Shown piece by piece: positions 1-13,819 of a stretch of 64,000 nucleotides of DNA (position 1 is the first letter of the stretch; the number at the start of each line of letters is the position of its first letter). Where the stretch lies: contig NC_135567.1 of NCBI RefSeq assembly GCF_964340395.1, positions 2,944,109-3,008,108 on the forward strand, in the 5' to 3' direction. Below the pieces are notes generated by a model. The model was not told where the DNA came from. It saw only the letters and a list, made by a program, of their open reading frames with translations, and ran no database searches. Source of the DNA: Glandiceps talaboti. Lineage: Eukaryota; Hemichordata; Enteropneusta; Spengelidae. Position numbers and translations under genes: made by a program.

Positions 1-180
1 AAAATTCGGATTGTCTGAAAGGGGCCCGGAGTCACGTACAAATATTTTGCTCATGAGTTGAACCAAATTTAACTCCAGGAGCAGACGTTTAACAAGCGTA
101 TTTTTAAAAGGGTGACTGTCAGAGAATGTGTGTCTCTTGAAGGGTAGACAATATACTCGCGATAGACTATGGGTTTCAGG
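1..180. repeat. dispersed repeat edge, shared with about 29.48-29.56 kb
   Basis: The first about 100 bases (TGTCTGAAAGG, then GCTCATGAGTTGAACC, then CAGGAGCAG) recur in the same order at about 29,485-29,560, just before the (CT)n tract there. This is a dispersed repeat of unknown class. No open frame or splice signal was seen from 1 to 640. Confidence 0.5.
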
Positions 181-640
181 CCACTGTGTCAGACGTGGTC
201 TTGGAGGAGTCAGTACAATTCCTCCAAGAGTGGTAAGAGGCCAAGCCTGAAATAGACGGGTTTGCAAGTAGAAGTTTACATGCCTTGTCTGTGGTTTACA
301 TTGTGCACGCAAAACATCTCACAAAACCGGCCATAACTAAAGCGGCATATCAGTAAATATGAAAAACGTGATCTTGGTAATTTGGATACCAGTTCTGAAA
401 ATATTCTCTGGGAAAATAGGTTAAAATGAACATCGAGATAGCTGCCTATTTCCAATTGTTTATAAATCGTCAAGAGGTTAAGCTATCCACTCAGATGAAC
501 CACTCTTTGTCACTTTATAATCTGGCATTATACATGGGATAATTTCCAAAATGTACATGTTTTATCGTTTCATTTTGGACTTTATAGAAGTTGATGACTA
601 AAATTACCTTACCCTCGATGAAAGTTATGAATGCGACTAG

Positions 641-679
641 GTTTTACCATAGACAGGGTGGAGGGTCTATGGTTTTACC
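641..679. mobile_element. 24-bp palindromic micro-insertion with perfect target duplication
   Basis: GTTTTACC occurs at 641-648 and again at 672-679. Between them lies a short palindrome that opens CATAGACA and closes GGGTCTATG (648-671). The inverted ends plus the 7-8-bp direct repeat are the signature of a cut-and-paste transposon insertion, but the insert is only about 24 bp. Two related insertions lie at 838-869 +2 kb (2838-2869) and 28815-28849. Confidence 0.6.
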
Positions 680-1089
680 TACTAGAATTAGTTGCGACAA
701 GATTGTAAATGCACATGGGCGAGTTTTGCCAGATTGCTTTATTTCAAGTGATTTGAAAATTGTGAATGGCGGACTTGGCCGTGGTCCATCGAATTGTCGA
801 GTACTACCGTGGTGGCACTAGTCGTTCCTCACTGGAACGGCAAGTGCCACCTTCCGGCGATATTTATTGTCTTTGAACCTTTCTCAACAAATAAATCACA
901 CATAACTCCCCAAACGCTTCCATTCTAGAAATCCGGTGCCGACCCTAAACCTTTTTAATAAAGAAGAAAAATCAGTAAAATCGAGAAAATTGTGAGTGAA
1001 GTCTTGCCAGAAATGGTCATCAACTTAAAAAAGACAATAAAAAAAACGCGGTTCTTCCAATCTGGAATGCAGAGCAGATGTCTTTGAAA
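680..1089. other. non-coding stretch with a weak hairpin
   Basis: No supported gene. At about 809-851 an imperfect inverted repeat (GGTGGCACT ... AGTGCCACC, with GTTCC/GGAAC inside) could form a short stem. No target duplication was found beside it. Confidence 0.4.
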
Positions 1090-2700
<1,611 letters not shown>

Positions 2701-2830
2701 TTATATTAACTGGGATTGTCGACACTGAATAATCCGGTCAATCATGGCACTGCGCTCATTGTATGTCACGGCGTACAAGTATAAACGACGTTCATACTTC
2801 CATGACCATAGTTTCTGCGACCTGTCATTT

Positions 2831-2876
2831 GTTTGACCATAGACACTCCACCTTTGTGGAGGGTCCATGGTTTGAT
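2831..2876. mobile_element. 32-bp palindromic micro-insertion (second copy)
   Basis: GTTTGAC (831-837 within the 2 kb block, i.e. 2831-2837) and GTTTGAT (2870-2876) flank a palindrome that opens CATAGACACTCCACC and closes GGAGGGTCCATG. Same termini as the insertion at 648-671; the duplication here has one mismatch. The surrounding 2701-2999 has open minus-strand frames that I do not recognise. Confidence 0.5.
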
Positions 2877-3261
2877 GGGATGCGTTAATTCTGGCAAACT
2901 TGTTTGGCAAATCGATCTGACGCAATATAGCTTGTGACCGTGGCATGCATAGCTTGGGTCAAAATCTATAACACCATTAAAGTATAAATAAACTTCCACG
3001 ATAACACATACCTTTGAGAAATTATACTGACAGTATAATTACTCCAAGCACAGACTATTCTCGTGTCAAACCCCGACACGAACTTGTTTTTCCTTGAAGA
3101 GTATATCTCGTGAGACCTATGGAAATTATCAAAATCTATATTGTAGTTGAAAAGAGCAAGAATGAAAAGAGGGGAAATTTAAGGGACATCATTTCTATAT
3201 ACACGTGTATTGTGCAAAGAACCCGATATCTTTGACCGCGTTGCCGTCAACCGAGCAATGG

Positions 3262-3334
<73 letters not shown>
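3262..3334. repeat. (TA)n microsatellite
   Basis: About 36 TA units with one ACATACA interruption in the middle. The same pairing of (TA)n with nearby GGGGGAAAT motifs occurs at 26.76-26.94 kb. Confidence 0.9.
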
Positions 3335-3337
<3 letters not shown>

Positions 3338-3339
3338 AG

Positions 3340-3680
3340 ATTCAACCATAGGGGGAAATGCCAAAAAAGTCAACCATAGGGGGAAATTTTATTTATTTTC
3401 TTGTAAAATCATAAGGAAAAGAATAATTCATAATGTTACTGTTCAGTTAACTAACATTTAGGTAGTCATTACAGATATCGACATTTATATAATGTTTAAA
3501 TAAATAACAAAAGATATATACTTTCTAGCCCTCCAAAAATTTCCCCTTAAGGTATTTTAACCCCAGGAGCTACAATAGGGGGAAGGTCCTTAAGGGAACT
3601 ACATGTGCTCAATTTTCCCCCTAGGAATGGGTGAAAATATTTGACTTTATATGCCCTTAGGGGGAAATTTTGAAGATTTA
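3340..3680. repeat. scattered GGGGGAAAT / TTCCCC motif block
   Basis: Several copies of CCATAGGGGGAAAT, TTCCCCTTAAGG and CCCTTAGGGGGAAAT in both orientations within 340 bp. The core resembles the arms of the 76-bp satellite at 14.9-18.3 kb (CCCTATGGT ... ACCATAAGGGGAAAT), so this is likely a related, older or seed copy. Confidence 0.5.
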
Positions 3681-3987
3681 CTGAGAATATCCATAATTCT
3701 TTTTAGTGATCACAGACACATTTAATTTACCATAAATTGTTTTTGTTTATAAAATTCTGGGTGTGCGCAACCCCATATTAAATCATATGAGAACAACAAA
3801 TAATAGCAACCTCCACTTAGAATAACTAGAGAGCTGATTTGTTGGCAAAATATATCTAGACATAGTAATACCCATATTTTCTCTGTTTTGTCGTGATTTT
3901 GTTCATTCTCACACGTTACCATAATACATGTATCCTTTGTGGAAAGGTTATGTTAGATAATTACTGTCCTTAAGAAATACTATGGCA

Positions 3988-4045
3988 TGCACACACACAC
4001 ACACACACATGTACACACACGCATGCATGCACACACGCACAGACA
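3988..4045. repeat. (AC)n-rich microsatellite
   Basis: Interrupted (AC)n with GCATGC steps; it continues weakly to about 4,100. No gene seen between 3,680 and 4,360. Confidence 0.8.
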
Positions 4046-4359
4046 AGTACTGTCTTTAAGAAATACTACGCACACACACAAGACATGCACACATGAACAC
4101 AATATTTCAAAATTTCTGACAACAGTATGGGAAATTCTTTTCATTTATTATTCATTTTATTTTAACAACTTGCTGTCCATTATTAAGGCAACTACAACAA
4201 TAAGAAAAAGCCTGGCTTTGGGCCAACAACCCTGAAAAAAACAATTGACAAAAATTAGACATTATGTTATTTTCACTGAATTTGAAACTTGTTTTAAAAT
4301 TGTTGTACTCCTTTCCAACTCATCGCCATTGTTTCAACTGTGCTCCTAATTTCATTTAG

Positions 4360-4533
4360 CGGACACTTTTTTAGTTAATCGTACACTTTTTTTAGTTAAT
4401 TGTACACTTTTTTTCAGTTAATTGTACACTATTTTTAGTTAATCGTACACTTTAAGTTAATTGAACACTTTTTTTTTTAGTTAATCATACATTTCTTTTA
4501 GTTAATCGGACACTATGTTTATTTAATCAGACA
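4360..4533. repeat. degenerate minisatellite, TTAGTTAATCGTACACTTTT unit
   Basis: About eight imperfect copies of a roughly 20-23-bp unit (TTAGTTAATCGTACACTTTT with variable T-run). 4,534-5,105 holds nothing recognisable. Confidence 0.75.
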
Positions 4534-5105
4534 CAAAGGAAGTATCCGCATACCGTTAATCCATGAATGTAACTGGCTATGGCCCACTCCCTACCTTGTC
4601 ACTGTTCAAATGCAATCAACATGTGCTACCGCACCTAATTTTGCACCTGTCTCTCAGTAAAGTGTTTGTAAAAAATCGACTTTACCTAAATGGGTCTCAA
4701 ACACAGTACCTCTAGTTATGTACCTATTCATCTATCCAAAGGTACGTTCTCTAACTACTTCACTACAAAGTGAGATAGATATCATCTCCAGATATCATTT
4801 GTTCATTGACTTGACAATGCGTATGTTTACAGGGTTAATAAGAACTGTGGATGAGGAAAATGGAAATACTGCTTGATTTGGGACTGTCGTTTTGATACAG
4901 AACGAATCCTTCTGGGTTCATGGATTTCACGCTAAACGTTTGGGGGAAATTCAGATTATTTAGCCGAGAAATGCTGGATGGGATTTCTATAGCGAATTTT
5001 GTAATTAACATAACAATGGTGAGAGGTTACATAACAGAGCTCAGATACCTAGGTTGACTTTCTGGTGAAAAAACTAAAAACTCGTCAAACTCTAAGTATA
5101 ACGTC

Positions 5106-5266
5106 GTTATAGTACACGTCCTCGGACATTAACAGTTTTTATTCAAACAGTTTTGGTTAACCCATCAGTTATTTAGTCCTCAGCTGTGCCTCGGACAAAA
5201 TAACAGACAGGTTAACCAAAACTGTCCAAATAAAAACAGTACATGTTCTCTGATGTGTACTATAAC
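5106..5266. mobile_element. foldback (MITE-like) element
   Basis: Two arms of about 75 bp in inverted orientation around an 11-bp loop. Terminal GTTATAGTACAC (5106) matches GTGTACTATAAC (ending 5266), and CAGTTTTGGTTAACC matches GGTTAACCAAAACTG nearer the centre. The arms are about three-quarters identical, so this is an old copy. No clear target duplication. Confidence 0.7.
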
Positions 5267-5479
5267 TATCAGTTATCCACTCAAATTCCTCCACTCAGGA
5301 TCGAAACAGGTCGTTTTAGAGGTGAGGTGTTTCAAGCTCGCCGCTGTGTGTTTTGTAATACAGATTAAAATTGAGGACGAATCCCACTTTTTATTTCACT
5401 GTTGATTCTACTAGGTATTCAATTTTATAGTGACTAATAAGCCCGATGGGCTAGGTGATGTATTAACTCTCTGATATTG

Positions 5480-6139
5480 TTATTGGCAATTTTTAAATGT
5501 ATATCACATGTCAACATCTCTTACTATCAGTGATATGCAAATGAGGGCTTGGGTAGTGACACTGGAACTTGGTGAGATGTTTCTAGAAGTGTTATTTTGC
5601 AGATGTTGTTCAAATTTTTTATAATTGGCACTGGCAACCATGACCATGCCAATGGCAACTTCTAAATGGGAGTACACTTTGGTCAAATAATGATATTCTG
5701 TGGGCAATTGAATACAAATTCATTAAAAATATTCAAATACCATGGCAACCATGACCACGTCCACAGCAACATCCAAACAGAGCTGTATTTCACAAAGATA
5801 GACAAGTGAACAAACATTCAAAAAGTGTATGCAAATATGCCTTAGCAACAACAAAATGGGAGTACATTTTGGCCAATAGCAACAGCTAAATGGTACCATA
5901 TCTCATAAAGATAACATCGCAAATTCTTACACCAATGAATACACATTTCAAACATTGATAAAAATAGACAAGTGAACAAAGATTAATAATGTGTTTGCAA
6001 ATATACCTAGCAACAATGACCACACCCATAGCAAAAACATTGGAGTACATTTTGGTCAAATAACAATATCATCTTGTAGGCTATTCAGTAAACATAAACA
6101 AATTCATGCAAATATCCCTATCGACCTTGACCCACCAAT
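5480..6139. repeat. tandem/dispersed repeat block (AAAATGGGAGTACATTTTGG family)
   Basis: Repeating blocks share GGGAGTACATTTTGGTCAAAT, ATGATATCATCTTGTAGG, TAGCAACAATGACCACACCC and AACAGCTAAATGGTA. Further copies lie at 7,215-7,470 and 9,975-10,095, so the array is interrupted by the inserted LINE and other elements. Confidence 0.65.
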
Positions 6140-7207
6140 AGAAAATGATGTGATGCCAATAAATTGACGATCAATTCAAATAAGACAAAATATACAATCT
6201 TAAGTATTGATTGGTTCCCTTGAATTTAAGGGGGTCTCACTAGATGAAGTTAAAAGTTCACCTTTTGTTGGGGTCAACATTGACAATACGCTGTCTTGGA
6301 AGCAGCATATAGCTGAGGTGAAAAAGAAAATTAGTAGAATGACATGTAGAATGAATGTGTGTTTTATAAGTTATGTCACACGGTTCCAGAATATGTACTT
6401 GTACTATTGTATAATGCTTTTGTTCTGCCCCATATCACCTACGGTCTCGAAGTGTGGGGTAACACGTGTCCGACATACCTGAATGAAATATTTTTAATTC
6501 AAAAAAGAATTTTGCGCACCATAACAGATAGTCATTGATGTGCTCACTCGGGGCCATTATTTAAAAGGTTGAATATTCTTGACATTTTCAAACAGCACAA
6601 AATACAGCTTGTCGTTATCATTCATGACGTTTTGCAACTCAGATTACCGGATACCTTTCAGGATTTTTTCACTCCCATTAAACACTCCTCCACAACACAA
6701 CAGAGCGCCAGAAACGACCTTACCATCCCAAAAGCAAACCATAGGACTGGTCAGTTCACTGTCAAGTATTCAGGTGCTAAACTATGGAATTGTGTCCCTT
6801 ACAACATTCGCAACATAAATAGCAGAAGTAATTTTCAAACAGAGTTCCAAAACTATCTCCAATCATTGTAAACTAGTTATACTTCATATTCATAGAGAAT
6901 GATTACCGTTTGTCTGTATATTTAAGTAGGTCATTTGTTGTTTCTTTATATTTGTTTGTTTGGTTGTTGTTGTTTTTTTGTCCACCTATATTTATACAAT
7001 GTATGATTGTTTTCTATTCTGTGAATATTGCAATATACTCAATTTGACCAGCAGCCCCAGTAATTAGTAATTCCTAATCCCTAAGATTGTAAAAGGGGAC
7101 GGACTCGACTAGTTGCAAAGACAACTATTTTTCGTCTCCCTTTCCCAAGTTGAATACTTCATATATTGTAGAATTGTTATATATTTCTGGGAATAAAGAT
7201 TATTATT
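6140..7207 (+). mobile_element. 5'-truncated non-LTR retrotransposon, C-terminal RT and 3' tail
   Basis: Begins within the RT thumb (NKLTINSNKTKYTI, then FVGVNIDNTLSWKQHI, about 6150-6330), continues as FLIQKRILRTI-type sequence and ends in NILDIFKQHKIQL ... GAKLWNCVPYNIRNI ... FQNYLQSL, stop near 6871. Several frames are needed, so it is inactive. The 3' end is GGGAATAAAG plus (ATT)n at about 7190-7207. It interrupts the repeat block on both sides. Confidence 0.8.
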
Positions 7208-7489
7208 ATTATTAATAACAACAGCTAAATGGTAGCATATTTCATAAAGATAACATCGCAAATTCTTACACCAATGAACAAACATTTGAAATATTAATGA
7301 AAATAGACAAGTTAACAAACGTTCAAATAGTGTATGCAAGTATGCCTAGCAACCATGACCACGCCCTTAGAAACAATAAAATGGGAGTACATTTGGTCAA
7401 ATAATGATATCATCTTGTAAGTAATTGAGTAAACATTCAAAAATAAATGCAAATATGACCCCACCCATAGCAATAGCTAAATGCAGGGC

Positions 7490-7800
7490 TTAAAACTCGG
7501 GTAGTCTCACATCCACAGACTACCAATGTGCATCTCTGGGCTACCAAATTATGGTGGTAGCCAAATTGGGCAACAAAGTTTTTAATGAAACTATGACAAC
7601 TTGACTATAGGACCTGTGAGAGGTCACACTTAACATCTTATTTGATGCCATACTTGACGAAGGGAACCGAGATGAACATTTTTGGATGTATGGGTCACTA
7701 TAGGGACACATGCATATGGGCTACCAACCATTGCTCTTGGGCTACCAATCTCAGATGATGGTAGCCCACCTGGGCTACCAAGAAACAAATCATTGACAAT
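7490..7800. repeat. dispersed repeat with GGGCTACCAA motifs
   Basis: Multiple copies of GGGCTACCAA/GGTAGCCCA around 7500-7780; related text recurs at about 11,275-11,350. No coding signal. Confidence 0.45.
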
Positions 7801-8029
7801 GACATAGTCCCAGCTCTGATTGGATTTAATGAACAGGCAGTTTATGTTGTCATTTTCTTGATATCACTACTCTGATCAAGCATCAACACTTGTGAACCTA
7901 AATCAAACAGACTTAGATATGTTGGTTCTGCTCGTTGGACATCGAACATGCCTACTCTTCAAGATGACATGATGGAATAAACCATTCAACAATAAAGGAT
8001 AGGTCAACTACGGGGGTGGGGGGGGGGTG

Positions 8030-8625
8030 TGGGGACCTGGTCAAGCATGGCTGAGTTATGGCTTTGGACATGAAAACTGTGCCAACAAAATTGCTGCCAG
8101 GAAGCCATATCAGATCGTATCACGACGAAAATGGATATGCACATATATGTCCTAGAACACTGTCCTAATACCAACTTTGAATGAGATCGGTTAAAGAATT
8201 TCTGAGTTATGGCTTTGGACATGGAAAATTCACAAACAAAATGGCTGCCAGACAGCCATATTGGATCATATCACGACGAAAATGGAGATGCACATATGTC
8301 ATAGAACAATGTCCTGATACTAACTTTGAATGAGATCTGTTAAAGCATGTCTAAGTTATGGCTTTGGACATGAAAACTGTGCCAACAAAATTGCTGCCAG
8401 GAAGCCATATCGGATCGTATCACGACGAAAATGGATATGCACATATGTCATAGAACACTGTCCTAGTACCAACTTTGAATGAGATCTGTTAAAGCATGTG
8501 TGAGTTATGGCTTTGGACATGGAAAATTTGCCCAACAAAATGGCTGCCAGGCAGCCATATTGGATCGTATCACAATAACAATGAACAGGCACATGTATGT
8601 CATAGAACACTGTGCTAATAGGTAA
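8030..8625. repeat. tandem repeat, period about 150 bp
   Basis: GAGTTATGGCTTTGGACATG starts near 8052, 8204, 8353 and 8502, a period of 149-152 bp; each unit also carries GCTGCCAGGCAGCCATAT and TCATAGAACACTGTCCTAAT. The array resumes at 9480-9830 after an inserted element. The open frames in it are by-products of the repeat. Confidence 0.85.
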
Positions 8626-8635
8626 CAGGACAATT

Positions 8636-9475
8636 GTCCCCCGGACAACTGCCCCCGAAGGACAATTGCCCCCCGGACAACTGCCCCCCAGACTACTGCC
8701 CCCGAACGAAAAAAAAACTAGTATTACAGATGTACGGGTTTGTCATTCATTAAAAAGTCACCGTCGACAACTTACCGCCGCAATTTGCATACATTATACT
8801 CACTAAACACAAACACGAAGTCATTTTTTTACTGGAAAAGATTTATTTATTATCAGTTTAATACAAAATATACAGGTAATCTCTTCTCAGTCGTGACTAA
8901 TTCCCGACTTGGACTTGAACGATCCCGTACGAGAGTATGAGAGTGTAAGTGCTAGAGTGCAACGTTAGAACTATCCATACTTATACCGTTCAACTCTACG
9001 ACTCACAACACCTGTATATGATATTGATTGTTGTCCAACTGATGTCTTCACTGGCGGAATACACAAATTGCCCTGAGCCTTCTGTCGTGTATTGTATTCA
9101 TAATTAAACAGCGAGCAATAATCGGTTATAGAGTGTGGTAAATTATTGTGTATTAAATCGTAAACAAAAACACCTACTAAATACTTGTGTAACTTAAACA
9201 CGTCGAGAATTGTTAACTGGTTGAAAAGAGGAGAAGAATGTTCCAGAAAATTATGTGAATTACGGCCGTAAGTTAAATCATCATGCCGACATTTATGAAT
9301 GACGTAACAGTTATCACAGATAACAATAGAGTAAAACATGTGAGTGAGTAGTAGTGAGTATAATGTACACAAATTGCGGCGGTAAGTTGCAGACGGTGAC
9401 TTTTTAATGATTGACAAACCCGTACATCTGTAATACTACTATTATTACTAGGTTTTTTTTCGTTCGGTGGCAGTA
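8636..9475. mobile_element. composite inverted-repeat element with LINE fragment inside
   Basis: Arms of about 110 bp (8697-8805 and 9358-9470) are about 90% identical in inverted orientation, sharing GAACGAAAAAAAA, ATTACAGATGTACGGGTTTG and AACTTACCGCCGCAATTTG. The left edge carries five copies of a 15-17-bp unit (GGACAACTGCCCCC) at 8636-8705. The interior holds a minus-strand LINE fragment. It sits inside one unit of the 150-bp tandem repeat, which resumes on the other side. Confidence 0.65.
8971..9345 (-). mobile_element. LINE C-terminal fragment
   Basis: Minus-strand frame with SSPLFNQLTILDVFKLHKYL and DLIHNNLPHSITDYCSLFN, the C-terminal region after RT seen in many animal LINEs. It stops at 8971 and no RT core is present. 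It lies between the arms of the inverted-repeat element at 8636-9475. Confidence 0.7.
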
Positions 9476-9479
9476 GTAG

Positions 9480-9965
9480 CAGTATCATGACAACAATGAA
9501 TAAGCACATGTATGTCATAGAACACTGTCCTAATACAAACTTAGAATAAGATCTGTGCAAGCACGTCTTGAGTTATGGATTTGGACATGGAAAAATCACA
9601 AACAATATGGCTGCCAGGCAGCCATATTGGATAGTATCATGATGAAAATAATTATGCACATGTATGTCATAGAACACTGTCCTAATACCAATATTGAATG
9701 AGATCTATTCAAGCATGTCTGAGTTATGGCTTTGGACATGGAAAATTTGCAAACAAAATAGCTGTTAGGCAGCCATATTGGATTGTAGCATGAAACAAAT
9801 TAACATGCATATGTATGCCATTGTATGTTGCCCCTGTACCAAGTTTGAAAAAAAAACAGTCCAGGCATCTCGAAGAAACAGCTCTGGACGGACGGACGGA
9901 TGGATGGACCCCAATCCATAAGTTCCCGTCCCGGACTGCGTCCAGCAGGGACTAAAAACACGAAT
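9480..9965. repeat. continuation of 150-bp tandem repeat and its GC-rich end
   Basis: GAGTTATGG recurs at about 9570 and 9721. The block ends with GGACGGACGGACGGATGGATGG and CCCGTCCCGGACTGCG at about 9885-9945, which looks like the terminus of the repeat family. Confidence 0.6.
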
Positions 9966-10347
9966 TTTGAGCTCTGAAATGATAGCATATTTCATAAAGA
10001 TAACGTCGCAAATTGTTACACTAATGAATAAACATTCGAAACATTGATGAAAATATATGCCAAGCAACAAGACCACACCCATAATACAAGACCACATCAA
10101 TAATAAAAGTCAAATGAATTGCATAGATTACAACTATGTTGGATAGGCAACTCGATAGTCATTCAGGAAATGAAAACATATAACCTAACATGGCTCAAGT
10201 ATGAATAGATGTTTTAAAAAACAATACAGTTGTGCTTCAACACCATTGGCGCTATTTTCCTTGATCCAAATTTGAGAGAATTCAGTCTACTTATGTCCAT
10301 GGTCAGACAATGTTAGTCCCACTGCTTTTTGTTTCAGTCTTTTTTCA

Positions 10348-10454
10348 TCATTTTTTTCCTTTTCTTATCTCATTCATCAGCTTGGTAGAGGTTGTTGGTA
10401 AATCATGCCCAAAGTCTGTGTTCGCATTCAAACATTCACGAACTTGTCCTCTTC
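10348..10454 (-). CDS. terminal coding exon of an unrecognised spliced gene
   Basis: Minus-strand acceptor TTATTATTTACAG precedes 10454. The exon enters in phase 1 (two bases, GA, complete a glycine codon) and runs 35 codons to TGA at 10348-10350. The peptide begins RGQVRECLNANTDFG and ends MNEIRKGKK, a polar tail with a basic end. It joins in frame to the exon at 12481-12552, which leaves in phase 1. No family recognised. Confidence rests on matching phases and strong splice sites over four consecutive exons. Confidence 0.65.
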
Positions 10455-12480
10455 CTGTAAATAATAATGAGAAGAAACAATATCCTGTTTAAGTGTTATA
10501 TATATATAGATATATATATATATGGACTTCTGCTCTTAACAGAAAAACTAAACAAAAAAAGAGTTATTGCAAATGGTGGCTATGTACTTTTTAACCCAGT
10601 GCGAATAAGAAATTGATTGGGGATATTCCATTATTAATTAAACCTTGTGACACCGTGAGGTCGTCAATGGCAGGTCGCGCGATCCTGCCGATGACAAACC
10701 ACAGATGCCAATGCTGTATGATCCATCACTCCTACGTGTTGGTTTACATGAACTGATAAAGACGTTATGGCAGGATAATGTGGCAGGATCTACATCATTG
10801 TCTTTCATCAGATTTCTTTAAACAAACGAAGTATTTGATATAGTCGTCTGTGAGACGTATCATTATGCTGCCAGACTCACATGTATGCAGTATTTGTGTA
10901 TGCAAATTTGTTTGTATTTACTGTAAACATGATAAATATTTTACCCAACACCCATACTATCTGTCTATTAATTTTTACAGCTAATTTCCAATTGTAAATG
11001 TAATCCTTGTATTTATCAAAAAAATAAATTTCACATGCTTTTTTGACCAAAAATGTGTTTCATACCAATTTTCCCCAATTTCTTGGTAAAGTTACTGATC
11101 ATACATTCATGTAAGTTAAAATTCAATATTTCATAATTATATACTTGTAGATGAGACCATATCCCACCTGTTTTGGTGTAAAATGATCACTATCAAAACA
11201 TTGTGTACAATTGTGTGCAACCTAAAAAGTCCTAGGGGGGTCATTTGCATGGAATGTCTATGGCATCTTTAGGTAGTCCCACATCTAAAAACTACCAATG
11301 TTTGACTTTGAACCACTAAATAATGCAAATGGTAGCCCAATTTGGCTACAAAGTTATGAATTGAACAGTGACACTGTGTGGCACATTAAAAAAATAATGT
11401 CCCCAGTTTGGTATTATTTTGTGTTGATGGTATGTACCAAAACAAACCATTGTAAACATACTGGCATATACATAATGGCAGTAGATTCAAATCTTCATTC
11501 AACGCACATATCTTTCAACACTGACAGGACACACTATTGGACTTACTTCAACTAATCAGGTAACAAATTTAGAGCTCTACTATAGATCTGATGATTGATT
11601 TTTGTAGTGATCTCTGATGCAAAAAAAAAAATTCTTTTTGTGTTAAAACTGTCCTTGTCTTTCTATATATAGTTTGAAAAAAATTGTAACTTTCCTGAGA
11701 AAACTAAGCAAATGCTGACTAAAAAAAATGATTTGCAAAAGATTAGAGTTATAAATTTGCAGAGAAAGAACACTGGGCTCTAACTTAGTTTACTGCATGA
11801 CAGCAGGGTTTTTTTTTTTTGTTTTGTTTATTTATGTTATTTTTCCTGTTTTCTTGTTTATTTGCTGTTTGTTTCTAACATGGTTCATGGGCTCCCTGCG
11901 GTTCAACAAACATCTCCTTTGCATATGAAAAGTAATCTTGTTCTGACTGGTAATGTAGTTGGTTATCACGGTTTTTAATGCATACCACATCTTAATTGCA
12001 CATATCCACTGTAGTGTAGCTAATAGAAGGGGTGGCTAAAATAATTCTAGGGTTTCATTTGGTGGGTCTTAACATTTCAAGAGGAGCTACACAATTAGTT
12101 TAACAGTAAATTTGCGTTCATTTCCAAACTGTACAACTGGAAATTTATTGATATTTCAAGTGATAAAATTAAAATGAGTGAATAAAATCAACTTGGATTT
12201 TTTTCCTATATCATGATTACTATTTTTTTTTAAAATTGACCTACCTGCCCAATATGTTGGGTTTAGTTGCCCGTTGAGCATTTTTGTTTTTGCCATAAAG
12301 GAATATATTTGCTTATCAAATACCTAGTTAACTTGCTAATGTTATGAACCCATATTTACTTAGTACGCAAATACATACTAAATTAAATGTTAAAATCTGA
12401 GTAGTTTCGATTAATGTCAGCAGCAATGCATTACTCATTACCGGTAAACACAAAAAGAAAAGAAAAATAATTGTCCTTAC
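10455..12480 (-). other. intron of the four-exon gene; AT-rich, no coding seen
   Basis: Holds a short (TA)n at 10,498-10,522, a CTACCAA-type repeat fragment at about 11,275-11,350 and poly-T/poly-A runs. No exon-like segment with both splice sites and an open phase-1 frame was found. Confidence 0.5.
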
Positions 12481-12552
12481 CAGCATTTGTCTTGAAAGTA
12501 TGATATTTGGGCTGTCCATTATTGGTTTTATTAGAAGCACCAAGATCCCCAA
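12481..12552 (-). CDS. internal exon (72 bp, phase 1-1) of the unrecognised gene
   Basis: Acceptor CTTTATTGCAG and donor CTG/GTAAGG. In the frame set by the neighbouring exons it reads GDLGASNKTNNGQPKYHTFK..., polar and low in hydrophobics. The phases fit both neighbours exactly. Confidence 0.65.
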
Positions 12553-13819
12553 CTGCAATAAAGGTAAAGTAATTATAATTGCATTATTGACTAGAATTTC
12601 ACATGTATTCTGCAGGTGGTAATTTCAAAACTTCCCCAAAGTATTATAGCTAAGGTACATATTTCTACTACCACTTATTAAAGTCAAGAAGTCATTGGGC
12701 CAATTGTTTTGATAGTTGGTGAGGACATCACTTATGGTTTCTAGTTGATCACATTACATGTATGGGATATGGGTTAAAAAATAAGATTTTTGTTACAAAA
12801 AGATCAACTGATCTTGCTTACACTTGCTGTTGATATTTCTAGTGAATGTGAAAAACCAAAATATATTAGGTCTTGAAATATGCTTTTGGGGTTAGAAGTC
12901 TCAAATAAAAATTACCTGGGCATATTAAGCTGAAATATTTTGAAGGTATGTTCATGTGGTTTGGATATGAAGAAAAATGGTGATACACTGGCCTATCTGG
13001 TATAAAAATTAGCATAATACATTTTTCTAAAAATCAAAACTCAAAAACTACTAGACCGATTAAACTAAAATTCAGTGAGGGTATGTTTTAGGAATGTGAA
13101 CGTTGTGATGAGTGATATTCACATTCTGTCTAAAATTTGCATTTCTGTCTAAAGTCTGAAATGTAAACTGTGGTGGGTTTGTTCTCTTGGGTGTGGATAT
13201 GAAGACTTATCATATGTCTATGTCAATATCTCCCCATTACATGATATGGGAAATTAAAAGTCATTACATTCACATTATATGTCACCGGGAAGTGTCTCCT
13301 TAGTGAATAAGATATGGCGCTACCAAATGTAAAGAAACAAAATGGGGATCAATGTGCACAATTGATGTCACTATAAATTATTGCAAAAAATAAGATATGT
13401 TCCAGAACTGCTGTAGTAGTATAGAATGGATAATACAGACATGTATGAGCAGAATTTTTCCATGTTCCCTTAAATGTGGAAATTATTGTAAAATTGTGAA
13501 TTTAAGGATAAGCTTTAAATTTTCAGAAATATTGCAACATATCAGTAAATTCAATTGTGCATTGAGGTAATTTGTCATATTGTGTATAAACTATAACCCA
13601 AACACTGAGTATGCAATACAAATATATGGAGTTATACAATGGATAAGATGGTGGTTAGCACTAGATTTCACATGCTGAAGTCATTTGGTAAAATAAGATA
13701 GGCGGTTATTGATAAATCTATGTAGACAATAAGTGTCATCTGTGTGTGAGAAGGATGCAGGTAAACTGGACTTAAGTATGTAGTGGTGATGTTATCAAAG
13801 CTGAAGTACCTGTACTTAC

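Noticed and set aside
591-821. 76-codon plus-strand frame
   Set aside because: It runs through the palindromic micro-insertion at 641-679 and has no recognisable domain or splice sites.
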